Part shown: in pieces, positions 33,546-43,790 of the stretch
Numbering within the stretch: the stretch's first letter is position 1
Layout: each line of letters begins with the position of its first letter
Assembly: GCA_034440635.1 (NCBI GenBank)
Contig: JAOTON010002073.1
Span: 944,501 to 1,008,500 of the forward strand
Origin: Lepas anatifera
Taxonomy: Eukaryota > Arthropoda > Thecostraca > Lepadidae
DNA length: 64,000 nt
Reading direction: 5' to 3'
Made by a program: the position numbers and the translations under genes
The notes under the pieces: generated by a model
The model's input: the letters and a program-made list of their open reading frames with translations, nothing else
Told to the model about the DNA's origin: nothing
Databases searched by the model: none

Positions 33546-34689
33546 TTATTATTGATTGTAGTGGCTTCACATAGTGGCTCGATACAATACCCTATCCCCA
33601 GGCATATTCATCCCACCACAGGGTACCTTTATATACCGAAGTGCACATTTTTAAATGCAATACATATTCTATGCTTGAGAAGCACGATTTCGACCGGCAA
33701 GGGAAAGTTAAGTGTGGAAATAAAATAATCCAATCCATGCATCCAATGTTTGGTTTGGTATTGTGGCCACATGAGTCTAAATGGGAGAGCGCGGGCCCTG
33801 GCGCCCAGAGGTGCAGAAGGTATGCTGGCTGTCACCAACTCAATGCAACGTATGCCTCCTCTGTCACACAGAGCTGGAAATATATACTTGTATGTTTGAA
33901 TACTATTTCCAATATGCTGAATGTCCTCTACCTGTCTCTTACTTTTTGCGGCAGACAAGGTTCAAGCACCAAACCATTACAGCATGAAAGTTGCAAAATG
34001 TGTTTTCATTTTTAGATCATGTTTTTGTTTTTGGAAGGAGAATTTCCAATTATAGGTCATTGTTTCCAGTATTGGGATCATAACTATTATCGGCAACTCT
34101 GACCACATTTTCCTCCATTGACATGGATTTCCCTTTTTGAAAAAGTTTCCATTTTGGAAGGAGTGTTTCCAATTATGGTACATTTCCCCATAATTAAATG
34201 TAGCAATTATAATGAAAATAATTTATATTTGGAACATATCTATTAATGGGAGCGTACACACAATTGGGAACCATGATCACAGCTTCCCCCCACTAAAGTT
34301 CTATCTCACATATCAACAAAATTGACAAAAATGTCAATGTCAACATAGAATTTGTACCTACCTAAAATATTTTGGTAAAGTAAAACTTGGTAGCATTTTT
34401 ACAGACAGATTAAATGCTTAAAATTTGCCTCCCATCCGCCAATTAACACCTGCCTGTTCATTCTTCCTTGAGGTAAAAACTCTGACGCAACTACACTGCA
34501 TAGACATAAAATTATGTCTATTGGCCTAATAGGTACAGAGGTACTGGAATTTTCATACCAAAGAAAGATCCAGCGTAGTCAAAATCCTGCTTTAACTCCA
34601 TGCAGTTCAGGTCCTGTATGTTGCTCACTACCACTGGTAGTAAGCAAAACACCCCCAACCGGCTATTTTCTAAGTCTCTTTGTTTCTGA
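33546..34689. other. no gene recognised
   Basis: Open frames here (for example around 33641-34015) have no recognisable domain or splice context. A TTTCCAATTAT-type motif recurs at about 34045-34190. Confidence 0.4.
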
Positions 34690-35734
34690 AATTTTAAGGG
34701 GATCTACTAGGCCCCCTCCAGTGCACGTTAGTGCCAGGTCCCTCTCCAGTGTGGGTGTTAGCACTCTGCGGAGGACTGCATAGGCACACATTTGCTATCT
34801 GTACAATATTGACGTAATAATTTGATCATGAAATCTCACCTTAATCACCGTTGCAGCCAGTTTGTTGCTGAATTTTCGACATTTTTGCTGAATTCTTTTG
34901 CTGACAAAAATCTTGACCGTGCTGGGTAACTTTTGGGAAATGCCGAAATTATGCGGAAAAGGTCGGGAATATACTAGTAGTGGACCAAGATTACAGAGGA
35001 AAACTCCCCAATCATATTTTCTGAAATTTTGAGGTCAAGGTCATTCAATGTCTGCGACCTATGAGGTCGCAATACGGTATATTCCCTATCGTGCACATTA
35101 TAACAAACATTGTACCTCCCGTCGGGCGGGAAATAAGTATTGATATTGACTCATGCCTTTTGACTTTGACCTTGATCGTTACACTGGCTTATATTAACTA
35201 TGACGTCACAGAAATATGTAGGTCATGCTAAATTTTATCATTTGACCGGAAACACTGGGACCAATGACCTTGAAAATGTTGGTGCAGCCTTTCCCTGTGA
35301 CCTTTGGCCTTGATCTGGACCTTAATGCGAGGTTACTCTGACATATCACCTCATTGATATGACGTCTCCGCTCAGACTCCCATGCAGCCCAAGTGCTGCG
35401 ACCGCGCGATTGATAATTGTTGGGGCTTATCGACGCACCCACTGCCAGGGTCATATGGTGTCGCCAACTCTTTCCCTGTGGGAAGGGTTTCTTGGGGGCC
35501 AGCTTGCTCTTTATTTAGAGACCGCGCGATTGTGACGATCTCAAAATATAGGTCTCATTTTGAAAGCCTATAAGAAAAAAATCAGACCGATTTTCAAAAA
35601 ACCTTCCACCAATTGATACGCTGTTAAGTTTTCTCAAATGTGGCTGAGTAGGGTTGCCCGGCTCGGAGCAGTTCTCCGGCCACCTCGATAAAATGGGTGG
35701 GGGCCTCCGAGACCCCCTCCAGTGCGAGTGCTAA
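34690..35734. mobile_element. K-subfamily TTAA element copy (K2), ends decayed
   Basis: Shares with K1 the blocks ACCGCGCGATT...CTCAAAATATA, GAAAGCCTATAAG and CAAATGTGGCTGAGTAG, and a right end GGTGGGGGCCTCCGAGACCC ending at CTAA (35731-35734, a changed TTAA). It shares with 62940-63430 a block around ATTACAGAGGAAA. A second right-end-like sequence (GGCCCCCTCCAGTGCACG) lies at about 34712, so two copies may overlap. The left boundary is unclear. Confidence 0.6.
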
Positions 35735-36750
35735 TGGACACCATAGTCAATCATTAAAATATTCACTCCCTGGTACTCCAAGGTTTTCCTCGACAAAGTT
35801 GGCAATGGCGGGGATTTTCTGTACTCTGGGTCACGGATACAGAAATTACTGCAAAGGTTTCCAATTTTCAGTATTTACTCCACACGTTGTCGGTGGTCAA
35901 TATCCAAGGTCCAACGCCCTGGGCCTCTGAAGGCCAGACTATGCGTTCAATTGCGAGTTGACAGAGAGGCAATGGCGGACCCAGATACACGTCTCAGGAG
36001 AACAAAACAATAAAACAAATTCTGCCAACACCAATTCAGCGGACAAGCGGCTGGTTTAGAAGTCCAAAAGTCCGGTTGCCCCCTCTGGATACACCCATGC
36101 CTGGAAGCGTTGCCTGGCCGACTGACCACCATCGAATTCCAATGTGGCAGCAGCCAACTAAGCGGCAGGTGTGTGTACGTGTGGACCCCAACATGCAATA
36201 GAGCAGGAACGGCGCAAAATTGGCACCACAGCGACCACAAAGCACGTGCCGCGGCGACAGGGCGTGCCGTTTGTGGAAGCTCCAGAGACACGACAAGAAG
36301 AGGGGAAGGTGCGGCTGTACGTAGCACAAGGTAAGCCGTGTATGCGGCTGATGCCACTAGGCATCACATCAACACGGCTGCAACGCATTTGCGGCATTCT
36401 AGTTTGCTTTGTCTCAGTTCCGAAGGCATGCATTGCCCGGAAGCCTTTTACGAATTTTCCAGGTGTTGGCCTAGGTCCTGAAGATATTGAAAATATGTTT
36501 ATTTTAGATAACATTGTTCTCACAATTTTGAGCATATCAGTTGTCTTATATTCTAATTATGGCAACACCCGCAGCCACGGCATTCAGCCAGTCATACAAT
36601 ATCAATGCAAGTCCTGTTCGTTCCAATGAAATATAATTTGTCTAACCGAACAAATTCCAACCAATGCATGCAAGAACAAACAGGCAACTAGCAACTCGTA
36701 TTAACATGGTTGTTTCCATTTCCAGTCTTCTGGAATAGTACATATTCACA
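35735..36750. other. no gene recognised; sequence upstream of a tubulin first exon
   Basis: Several overlapping open frames at 35947-36629 lack any recognisable domain. TTTCCATTTCCAG at 36713-36725 could be a splice acceptor for a 5' UTR exon that contains the tubulin ATG at 36751. Confidence 0.4.
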
Positions 36751-36807
36751 ATGCGGGAGATCGTGCACATCCAGCTGGGTCAGTGCGGAAACCAGGTCGG
36801 CCATAAG
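36751..36807 (+). CDS. beta-tubulin first coding exon (second gene or displaced exon)
   Basis: ATG at 36751 opens 19 codons starting MREI, followed by donor GTAAGC at 36808. The MREI start is the conserved beta-tubulin N-terminus, whose nascent peptide drives tubulin mRNA autoregulation, and QCGNQ is part of the nucleotide-binding start of the fold. The exon ends in phase 0 after Lys19, exactly where exon 2 at 20975 begins. It lies downstream of exons 2 and 3 on the same strand. I found no second exon 2 between here and the window end. It is either the start of a tandem second gene with an intron above 27 kb, an orphan exon, or a sign of a misordered assembly. Confidence 0.85.
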
Positions 36808-36900
36808 GTAAGCGAACATGTCTAAGAATTTAGGTTTAACCACACACATCCTTGTAATTTCCCCCACTTCAGGGCTCCATTTATATTCGTTCAATTATAA

Positions 36901-37560
36901 TTAACACGCGCATTAGCGGTGGGGGCAGGTACTCACCCCTCGGGTCTTTTGGGGATGGCATTAAAATGACGTCGCGTGACGCCACCGTGCTTGGAATACC
37001 TTTTCTCTAATCAGTTTAAAACCTTTTGTCAAAATTTTGAGGTGACGTCATCTCAGGTTAGGTCACCAAACAGGTCAAGTGACCTTACCTAAAAAAGTTT
37101 AAGACAGCATAAGTTGGAACATAGTGAGCTTATCCGATCTAAACTCATATTCCATAATGGGCCCACCGAGTTCTCTAACATAGGTTCTGGTATTTTTTAT
37201 GTCAATGTCCTAAGGACAGGTACGAGCCATGCATATCCTCTCGATTGGAAAAACACGGGAAAATGGTTTTAACTAAATCAGTTAGTATTGGATGGTGATA
37301 GAGCGTTTATTTTAGCCTCTTTGACCTTGTTTTTGATGTTGTAATGAGATACACTTTGACCTTATTTGACCTTGAATTAACCTCAAGTCAGGTCAAATTC
37401 CGTATTTGACCTAATTTGACCCAGCAAGGTCATATTATGTATCATTCGATTTGGCCTACTGCGAGGATTCCAGTGGTTTAAATCGTTTTGATATATCTGT
37501 ACTTGTTTAGATGTAATGACCAAAATTTTTCATTTGCATGTGATCTCTATGCTCATGCTC
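36901..37560. mobile_element. TTAA element fragment (copy F), right side missing
   Basis: Starts TTAA (36901-36904) then CACGCGCATTAGCGG, with a hairpin-like ACGTCGCGTGACGCC block at about 36969 and the GGTCA-rich interior. It matches copy H (57164-58003) up to the block GTTTAGATGTAATGACC at about 37507, then is lost. Copy G starts about 50 bp further on. Confidence 0.7.
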
Positions 37561-37610
37561 ATCTCATTCAAACTAGCGTATCTCCTAGGTACGCCAGTTT
37601 GAAATATCTT

Positions 37611-39862
37611 TTATCACGCGCATTGACGGGGGTCGGGTACCCACCCCCCTTCGGGTTCTTTAGATATAGCTTAAAAACGACGGCGCGTAGCGCCGCCGTA
37701 CTTAACATGCCATTCCCCTGATCATTTTTACAATTGTTGTCAAAATTTTAAGATTAGCTCATTTCAATTCAGGTCACCAGTGCAGGTCAAGTGACTTAAC
37801 CAAAAACAAGTTTAAGATAGCATAAGTCAAAACCCCGGTCCGCGACCTGAGCTAACGCCCCACCGGCGCAGGAGAGTCGCATGACAATGTGCTGAACGCA
37901 AACCATGTTTTCTTCTCAATGTATCTATTCATAAACCTGAAGGTCAGTGTTATCATTCATTTATTTGAAATAACTAATAAACATCCCGCAGTCAACCCCG
38001 GATTCGAACCTGGCACTCCTCATCACAGGACAGGGCCTCTAACCACCAGACCACTGCGCCACACTTTACCGGCTCCGACTCACCCTACACCTGTGACCCG
38101 TCAGGTCACTGGCCGGTATCAAAACGATGCCGTGGTCGTGGCCCCGGGTGCTGTGTTCGTACAGAAAAGGTATGGTACAAAGCTGCTTCTAGAAGATGAA
38201 CCAAACATTATAGTGGTCTAGAATCACTTGTATCGGCGACCCAGGACCCTAAGCTAGTTTTACGTCAAATCACATCCACTTCCACTCATTATGAGGACTT
38301 GAAACAATGATGAGAAGCAAACGTGTTCCGAGAAATTTAGCTCCTTGAAATACCCTTTCGGACGAATTACTCGAAAGCCGTTGGAGATAAGTGGGTAGTG
38401 TAAATGAATGAAATGACTGCAATTAATTTTCCTATTCAGCCATGTCAATTCTGAGCTTGTGAATGACATGTGCTCGGAACCGAGAAGCTAAAAATAAAAG
38501 ATTTTCTTCTAAAAATATATTTATACGTATAAAACAACGTATTTTAATATCACGATATCCATCTCCAAATATTATAAGGGGAAGCAATGCTCTTTCATTA
38601 TCTGAAATGAAAAGTCAAATCGGCGCATTAGACCGCGATATATTAAGATTTAAATGAAATGAGCAAAAATACAGTCCTCCGGAAAAATGGCAAAAACCAG
38701 GTCAGAATTTTACGTTTTCCACTCGAAACTATGCCTAAGCACAAGAAAATTAACCTAGCTGCCTCCAGGTGGTTGTCTTTAAACTAACTAAGCGTGCCTT
38801 CTGACATTTCGAGCTTATAAGTCGGCCGTCAAATTTCAATAGCTTTTTGCTTGTATTAGAAATACTGCGTTGTGGCGTAGTGAATATTTTCGGACCAGAT
38901 CAAATTTTTTTCTAAGGTGGCCCCTGTTGTTTACTCAAAAGGAGGCAAATTTCAAGTTCGTCGCTTAAGGAATACAAATAAGAAAAATGCAAAATTGAAA
39001 ACATTTGTTCCAAAATTTCTCAAAAACTATTTTGAACTTAGATTTGGCGGCCTTAGTTTGGGCGTCTAGCGTAAAAGGGCTTTCACCTTACACAATTGCA
39101 GAGCTCTGGCATCAACACTCAGAACCGCCAAGCGGCCAGAATATAGCCTCTTGAGAAATCTCAATGCGCTTCGCTCCATGGATTTCGTCATGCGGCTCTG
39201 ACAGGGTGAACGTATCCGATTGAAACTCATATCACATAATGGGCCCAGCGAGTTCTCTAAAATATGTTCCGGCATTTTTTTATACCGATGACCTAAGGTA
39301 AGGTACGAGCCATTGCCTCCCCATTGGAAACACATGGGAAAATGGTTTTAATTGAACAACTTAGTAGTGGATAGCAATACAGCCTTTATTCTAACTGCAT
39401 CAGATTTGCCTTGTCATTGCAGGTCTAATGATATGCATTTTATATAAGCTGACCTTGACCTGACCTCAGGGCAGGTTAAGTCCTTGATTTGACCTAGCAA
39501 GGTCACATTACAAATCATTCGATTCGGCTTCATGCGAAGATTCATATGGTTCAATGTTTTGCTCAATCTTTACTTGTTCAGATGTAATGACCGAAAAACA
39601 TCATTTAGATGTTATCCAGGTATGATGGCATGCTTTGACCTCTAGTGACCTTAACTGTGACTTGACAAAAAGTGTTTAAATATTTTCGATAGAGTAGTGT
39701 ATGGGCTACCCAACGCCGTTTACCGTTTCTCCCTATCTTGCGTGGGTCTCTAGATCTTAGGGAAGGTACACACCCCCGTCAAAGCAAAGGTTAGGGGCGG
39801 GTACCCGTTCCCCCTCCCGTCAAAGCGAAGGTGACTCAAACCCCCGTCAACGTGCGTGTTAT
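37611..39862. mobile_element. piggyBac-like element (copy G) flanked by TTAT, with a 1.37-kb insertion
   Basis: The body starts CACGCGCATTGACGGGGG at 37615 and ends CCCCCGTCAACGTGCGTG at 39858. Both flanks read TTAT (37611-37614 and 39859-39862) instead of TTAA. The hairpin ACGGCGCGTAGCGCCGCCGT lies at about 37680. Comparison with copy H shows continuity broken at about 37834 and resumed at AGGGTGAACG (about 39203). The intervening 1.37 kb is foreign and includes a tRNA-like sequence. Confidence 0.8.
37994..38064 (-). repeat. tRNA-derived sequence, probably a SINE head
   Basis: On the minus strand there is an A-box-like TGGCGCAGTGG and a B box GGTTCGAATCC about 40 nt later, the two internal Pol III promoter elements of tRNAs. 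I could not fold a clean cloverleaf: the D and anticodon regions do not pair well. A tRNA-derived SINE or decayed tRNA is therefore more likely than a working tRNA gene. Confidence 0.55.
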
Positions 39863-41699
39863 ATCTAATTGGGCCTCCTGCATAGGCCAGTTAGGAGGCC
39901 TTCCTCACAAGCAGGGAGGCTAGGTTCTTTGATACTCAAGTAATTAATCCAGACTCTTAATATCAAAGGAGGCCCCCTCAGTTCAGGACAATTACCTCCA
40001 AAAATTCATGGGGCCACGACCCCCATGGTGGCGGCGGCCCTGACTGAGATAGTCAGAAGATATAACGTGCTGTTAAGTCCTTGTTCAGAATTGCAGATGT
40101 TCTACAACAGTCCTTTTTCGGAGAAATAGGTTTAGTTAAAAGAAGAACCCTGCCCGATTGGTCCCACAGCGGCCCAGTTGCCACCGAACAGCCGCTGCCG
40201 GCTGCTGCACTGGTAGGTGAGAAGAGAGACGTGAGAGTATTGCGCTAAAAAGAAGTACTCTTATAAAGCGCTGTGGCTCCCTAGAAGGTAAATTCTGGGA
40301 GACAGGAAATATAAAACCAGTATTTGTTTTTGTATGCCCTACGGAACTGATGTGTTTATATCCCTTCACTGTAAAAAAAAAGTTTACACTTTTTTATTTC
40401 TTTACACACAGCAACTTTTACACCTTTTTCAAAGGGAGGTTGACATCCTTTATTCATGTGCTAAGCCACCCCTCTAAAACAGCATTTGGATTTAAGAACG
40501 CAAATTTAACGTGTAATATAATACGATTGATTAGGTCATTGAGGAATGTTATCTATTTTGTGTAACTGTACACACCTAATTTTTCTTCTTTAAACGTGTT
40601 AGTTGTAATTCTACTCGGTTGAATGAAACACTGAGTTATCTTACATCGTGCATTACACAGAAATTGGTGTCATTTCACTCTCGCAAAGCGTGCGCAGTGT
40701 AATTTTACATTCTTAAATCGTCTCATCTTACACTGATTTGCAGGAGGATAGCGTGTGGGGAATCGCAAAACCGTGTACTAGTACTCAGTAAAACAGTGTA
40801 ATTGTATCCGTTGCACCTCCCCCACGGTGTCATTTTCGTGTGCGAATCGAGTAGCCGACACACGTTGGGATTATCTTACACTTTCGCACGATGTGTATAA
40901 ATCCCAAAGATGTACGTTCACATATATTCCGAAGGCAGAGCGACTTTGTGAAGAGTGCGTCTGCACTGGAAATACATGTTACCTGATGCAGTCGTGTAAT
41001 GTTACACTAATATTTGGAGCGCCTTTTTCTTTTACGTGTAAGCTTACACTGATACCCTGCACCCCCTCTCCACTCCAACCCTATAGGGATTGGGGGCGAA
41101 AATACATGACTTGCATATCCCTTGAGAATGTATGCTTAAGAGCATGATGCTCTAAATGCTTACTAGCAAACGTGAAAGTCACTCAGCGTACTCTAGTTCT
41201 GGAATGCAAGGAAAGACATGCCGCTTCAACACGACAGACTGTATTTTCCACAACACAGCTAAAGAGTACCCAAATAAAAAGGAGTGGGGCAGGCCGATGA
41301 TTGTAAACAAACACAAAACTAGCCCTTGCTCCAGACCACTTGTCTCTGATCTATGGGCCAGTCGCTGATGGGCGCACAGTTACAATGGGTAGTGGTTGGC
41401 CCTCATTTACCCCATATACATTGGCAGTGGGCACCTTCAGAACGCTCTATTTACGCATTAACCGCGGTAAGGACTTATCTACTCGTGTAACCGGGACTCC
41501 AGAAGACCGAGTCCCTGGTACATGAGGTAAGTTCGTTTTTGTGGTGGATGCGAAAAAAGGTGCCCATGTGTCTGAGGTAAATAACACAAACTACAGCGTG
41601 CTCCATATATACATGATTAAACGTAATCGAAGTTTTCAATATGAAATCATAAGGTATCAAACTGCTCTCGTGAATTTTCTGACACTATACTAAAGTAAA
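39863..41699. other. no gene recognised; TTACAC/GTGTAA-rich block
   Basis: From about 40370 to 41060 the hexamer TTACAC and its complement recur many times at irregular spacing. No clean period and no coding potential are visible. The rest is featureless. Confidence 0.45.
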
Positions 41700-41758
41700 T
41701 TTGATAATCAGAGTGACTTTCCAGTCCTCAATCATCCTCGCATGTGGGATGCTTGACT

Positions 41759-42010
41759 TCTTTGAGACAGTGTTAGAAAGCCCACTCTCTGTTCTATACA
41801 GGCCTGCGCCCTGCGCAGGATGTTCTTGCAGGTTCCCCTCTCATACAGCTCCTCGATGGACTCCTTGAAGTCTTCCGCAGTCATTTTCAGCTCCTTTAGA
41901 GTGGCGGGGTCTCCTCATCGGTTCCGCCAGACACACGGACCAGAACCAGTAGTCCAGGGGTGACATGTCAGGGGTGCAGGAGGCCCAGGGGTGTTGTGTG
42001 AGCCTCCTGT
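41759..42010 (-). pseudogene. mariner/Tc1-type transposase C-terminal fragment
   Basis: The minus strand encodes PDMSPLDYWFWSV, matching the conserved SPDLxPLD motif near the third catalytic residue of mariner/Tc1-type DDE transposases. After a frameshift it reads LKELKMTAEDFKESIEE and ILRRAQACIEQ, the usual C-terminal helices. The DDE core upstream is missing. It is a relic. Confidence 0.75.
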
Positions 42011-42169
42011 AGTCCCGACATGTCGCTTCTGCAGTGGCGGCGGAGGGTCCGGTTTTAAGGGGGAAGAACCAATTTCTTTCCAGTCAACTTCATAGGGTTA
42101 GTTTTAGAAATCATCATTGAAGGAAGAGGGGGAGGGCACGGTCACCTGGTGACCGCTAGTTCCACCGCC

Positions 42170-42362
42170 TATGCGCTTCTGGACTACTGGTTCTGGTCCG
42201 TGTATCTAGCGGAGTTGATGAGGAGCCTCCCCCCACCCTGGAGGAGCTGCATATGACTGTGGAGGACTTCAAGGAGTCCATCGAGCAGCAGGAGGTCAGG
42301 AGAGCCTACAATAGCATCCTGCGCAAGACGCAGGCCTGTTTAGACGTGCACAGTCACTCTTG
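42170..42362 (+). pseudogene. mariner/Tc1-type transposase C-terminal fragment
   Basis: The + strand encodes LDYWFWSVYLAEL, then in a shifted frame LEELHMTVEDFKESIEQQEV and ILRKTQACLD. It is the same protein segment as the minus-strand fragment at 41759-42010 but in opposite orientation. Stops and a shift make it non-functional. Confidence 0.75.
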
Positions 42363-42430
42363 AGCACAGGCTGAAAGAAGCCAAGCAATCCACAGAGGAG
42401 TGATTGAGGACTGAAAAGTCACTGATCATC

Positions 42431-43259
42431 AAATGTCCCTCAGCCTAGTACCCAAAAATTCATTGTACATGTTAACTAAATTGTTATTTCACATTGAAAA
42501 ATTTGTCTACTAATCATGGATTTATGAGACACCCTGAATCATAAAACCACTCCATAAACAAAACCACTCCACGTCACAACCACAGACTCACTCGAGGCCA
42601 GTGGCATCCTTGATGCGTACTAGTCGCTGGTGGGTGCGGGTTGGTAACGGCGAACCTTCTTTTCTGAATATTTTCCTGCTTATCAGTGCATCTGGGCTTC
42701 CCCATGATGCGGGTCCGGATGTTTCTGATGTAGTAGGGGTAAGCTTGCTGTCCGCACCAGCAGCTACTCACTTTTCGGCAGCCCCTCCGAGCTCGCAACG
42801 TTAACGCCCTCAACGTGGAGGGTGCCACACTTTACGAATGGACATCTCGGGGTGATGGCTGACAAATCAGTTTCAAACTATTTGGCACTGTCCAGCTGGA
42901 TATACTCAAGAGAAATGCGAGTTTTTCCTCATCTGTTTCTGTAAGGAAAGGTCTTTACAAGTCAGATGATGAACCATGACACTAAAACATTTCGTTTTAA
43001 TAAAGCACAAAGCTTTATATTAACCAAGTGCATGCAAAACAACAATGGTTGAATGGAGTCAGGATATTCATAACGCTTCTGCCGGTGTCACTCGACAATG
43101 TGAAAATGGCAGTACTTATATCTGTTTACAGTACATTACGGGAGCGAATAATAATTGTTGTGGTGCAATGACTTAACAAATCAGCAGTGAAAGTATGTTT
43201 AATGGCCGCAGTGAAAGTATGTGGCCGCAGTGAAAGTATGGTTAATCTATTGATATAAA
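42431..43259. other. no gene recognised
   Basis: A minus-strand frame at about 42707 opens MGKPRCTDKQ, which faintly resembles a transposase N-terminus and could belong to the nearby relic. This is too weak to call. Confidence 0.35.
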
Positions 43260-43790
43260 ATTTTTAGCACATAAGGCAACCAAGGACCACAGTATGCGGT
43301 AACGACACTGATATCAATGACCTGAGGTCATGTACGGCCAATTACTTCACTACTGAATGTCTACAGGAAATTGTGAAATGCGAGTTTCTCAGTAAATACG
43401 TCTCAGATTAATTTCAAATTTCAACATCATGATTTCGTAGTCCATTCCTAGGCTTGAAATAAAGAAATTGTGCCTTGTAACATTTGATAGGTGATATGAT
43501 ATCAAATTAAACAATTCAAATTTTTATACAACCATGTTTTCGGTTTTCCATGTTTTTCTGTGTTCTTTTCTATGTTTTTCTTGATTTCTATCTTAGAGCG
43601 GATAGTGACCTTGAACTGAACTTAGGTCAGGTCTTTTTACATTTTGACCTGCTAAGCTCGTGTCATACCTCATTTGATTTTCCGTAGCGTAAAATGGCAA
43701 CAATTTTTAATTAGGTATTTGGGCTTTCGGGCGCAAAAATCTACTAGGCACACACCCGTATCCGTAAAAATGTAGCGATTAGTTTTTGGA
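43260..43790. mobile_element. decayed TTAA-element interior fragment
   Basis: Contains the internal landmarks of copies A and I in the same order: TCAATGACCTGAGGTCATGTAC, a GACCTTGAACTGAACTTAGGTCAGG block, TTTTGACCTGCTAAG and CATTTGATTTTCCGTAGCG. Both termini are missing. Confidence 0.6.

Larger units (their letters stand above)
41700..42430. repeat. inverted pair of mariner/Tc1-type transposase ends
   Basis: About 240 bp at 41700-41930 and its diverged reverse complement at 42170-42430 form an inverted repeat with a spacer of about 240 bp. Both arms derive from the 3' end of a transposase gene and point outward. Confidence 0.75.

Noticed and set aside
36171..36629. 152-codon frame upstream of the tubulin first exon
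   Set aside because: No recognisable domain, and overlapping frames are open on the other strand.
37994..38064. Functional tRNA gene
   Set aside because: A and B boxes are present but the acceptor, D and anticodon stems do not fold cleanly; it lies inside a foreign insertion.
42574..42828. Transposase N-terminus (MGKPRCTDKQ...)
   Set aside because: Only about ten residues resemble a transposase start and no helix-turn-helix follows.
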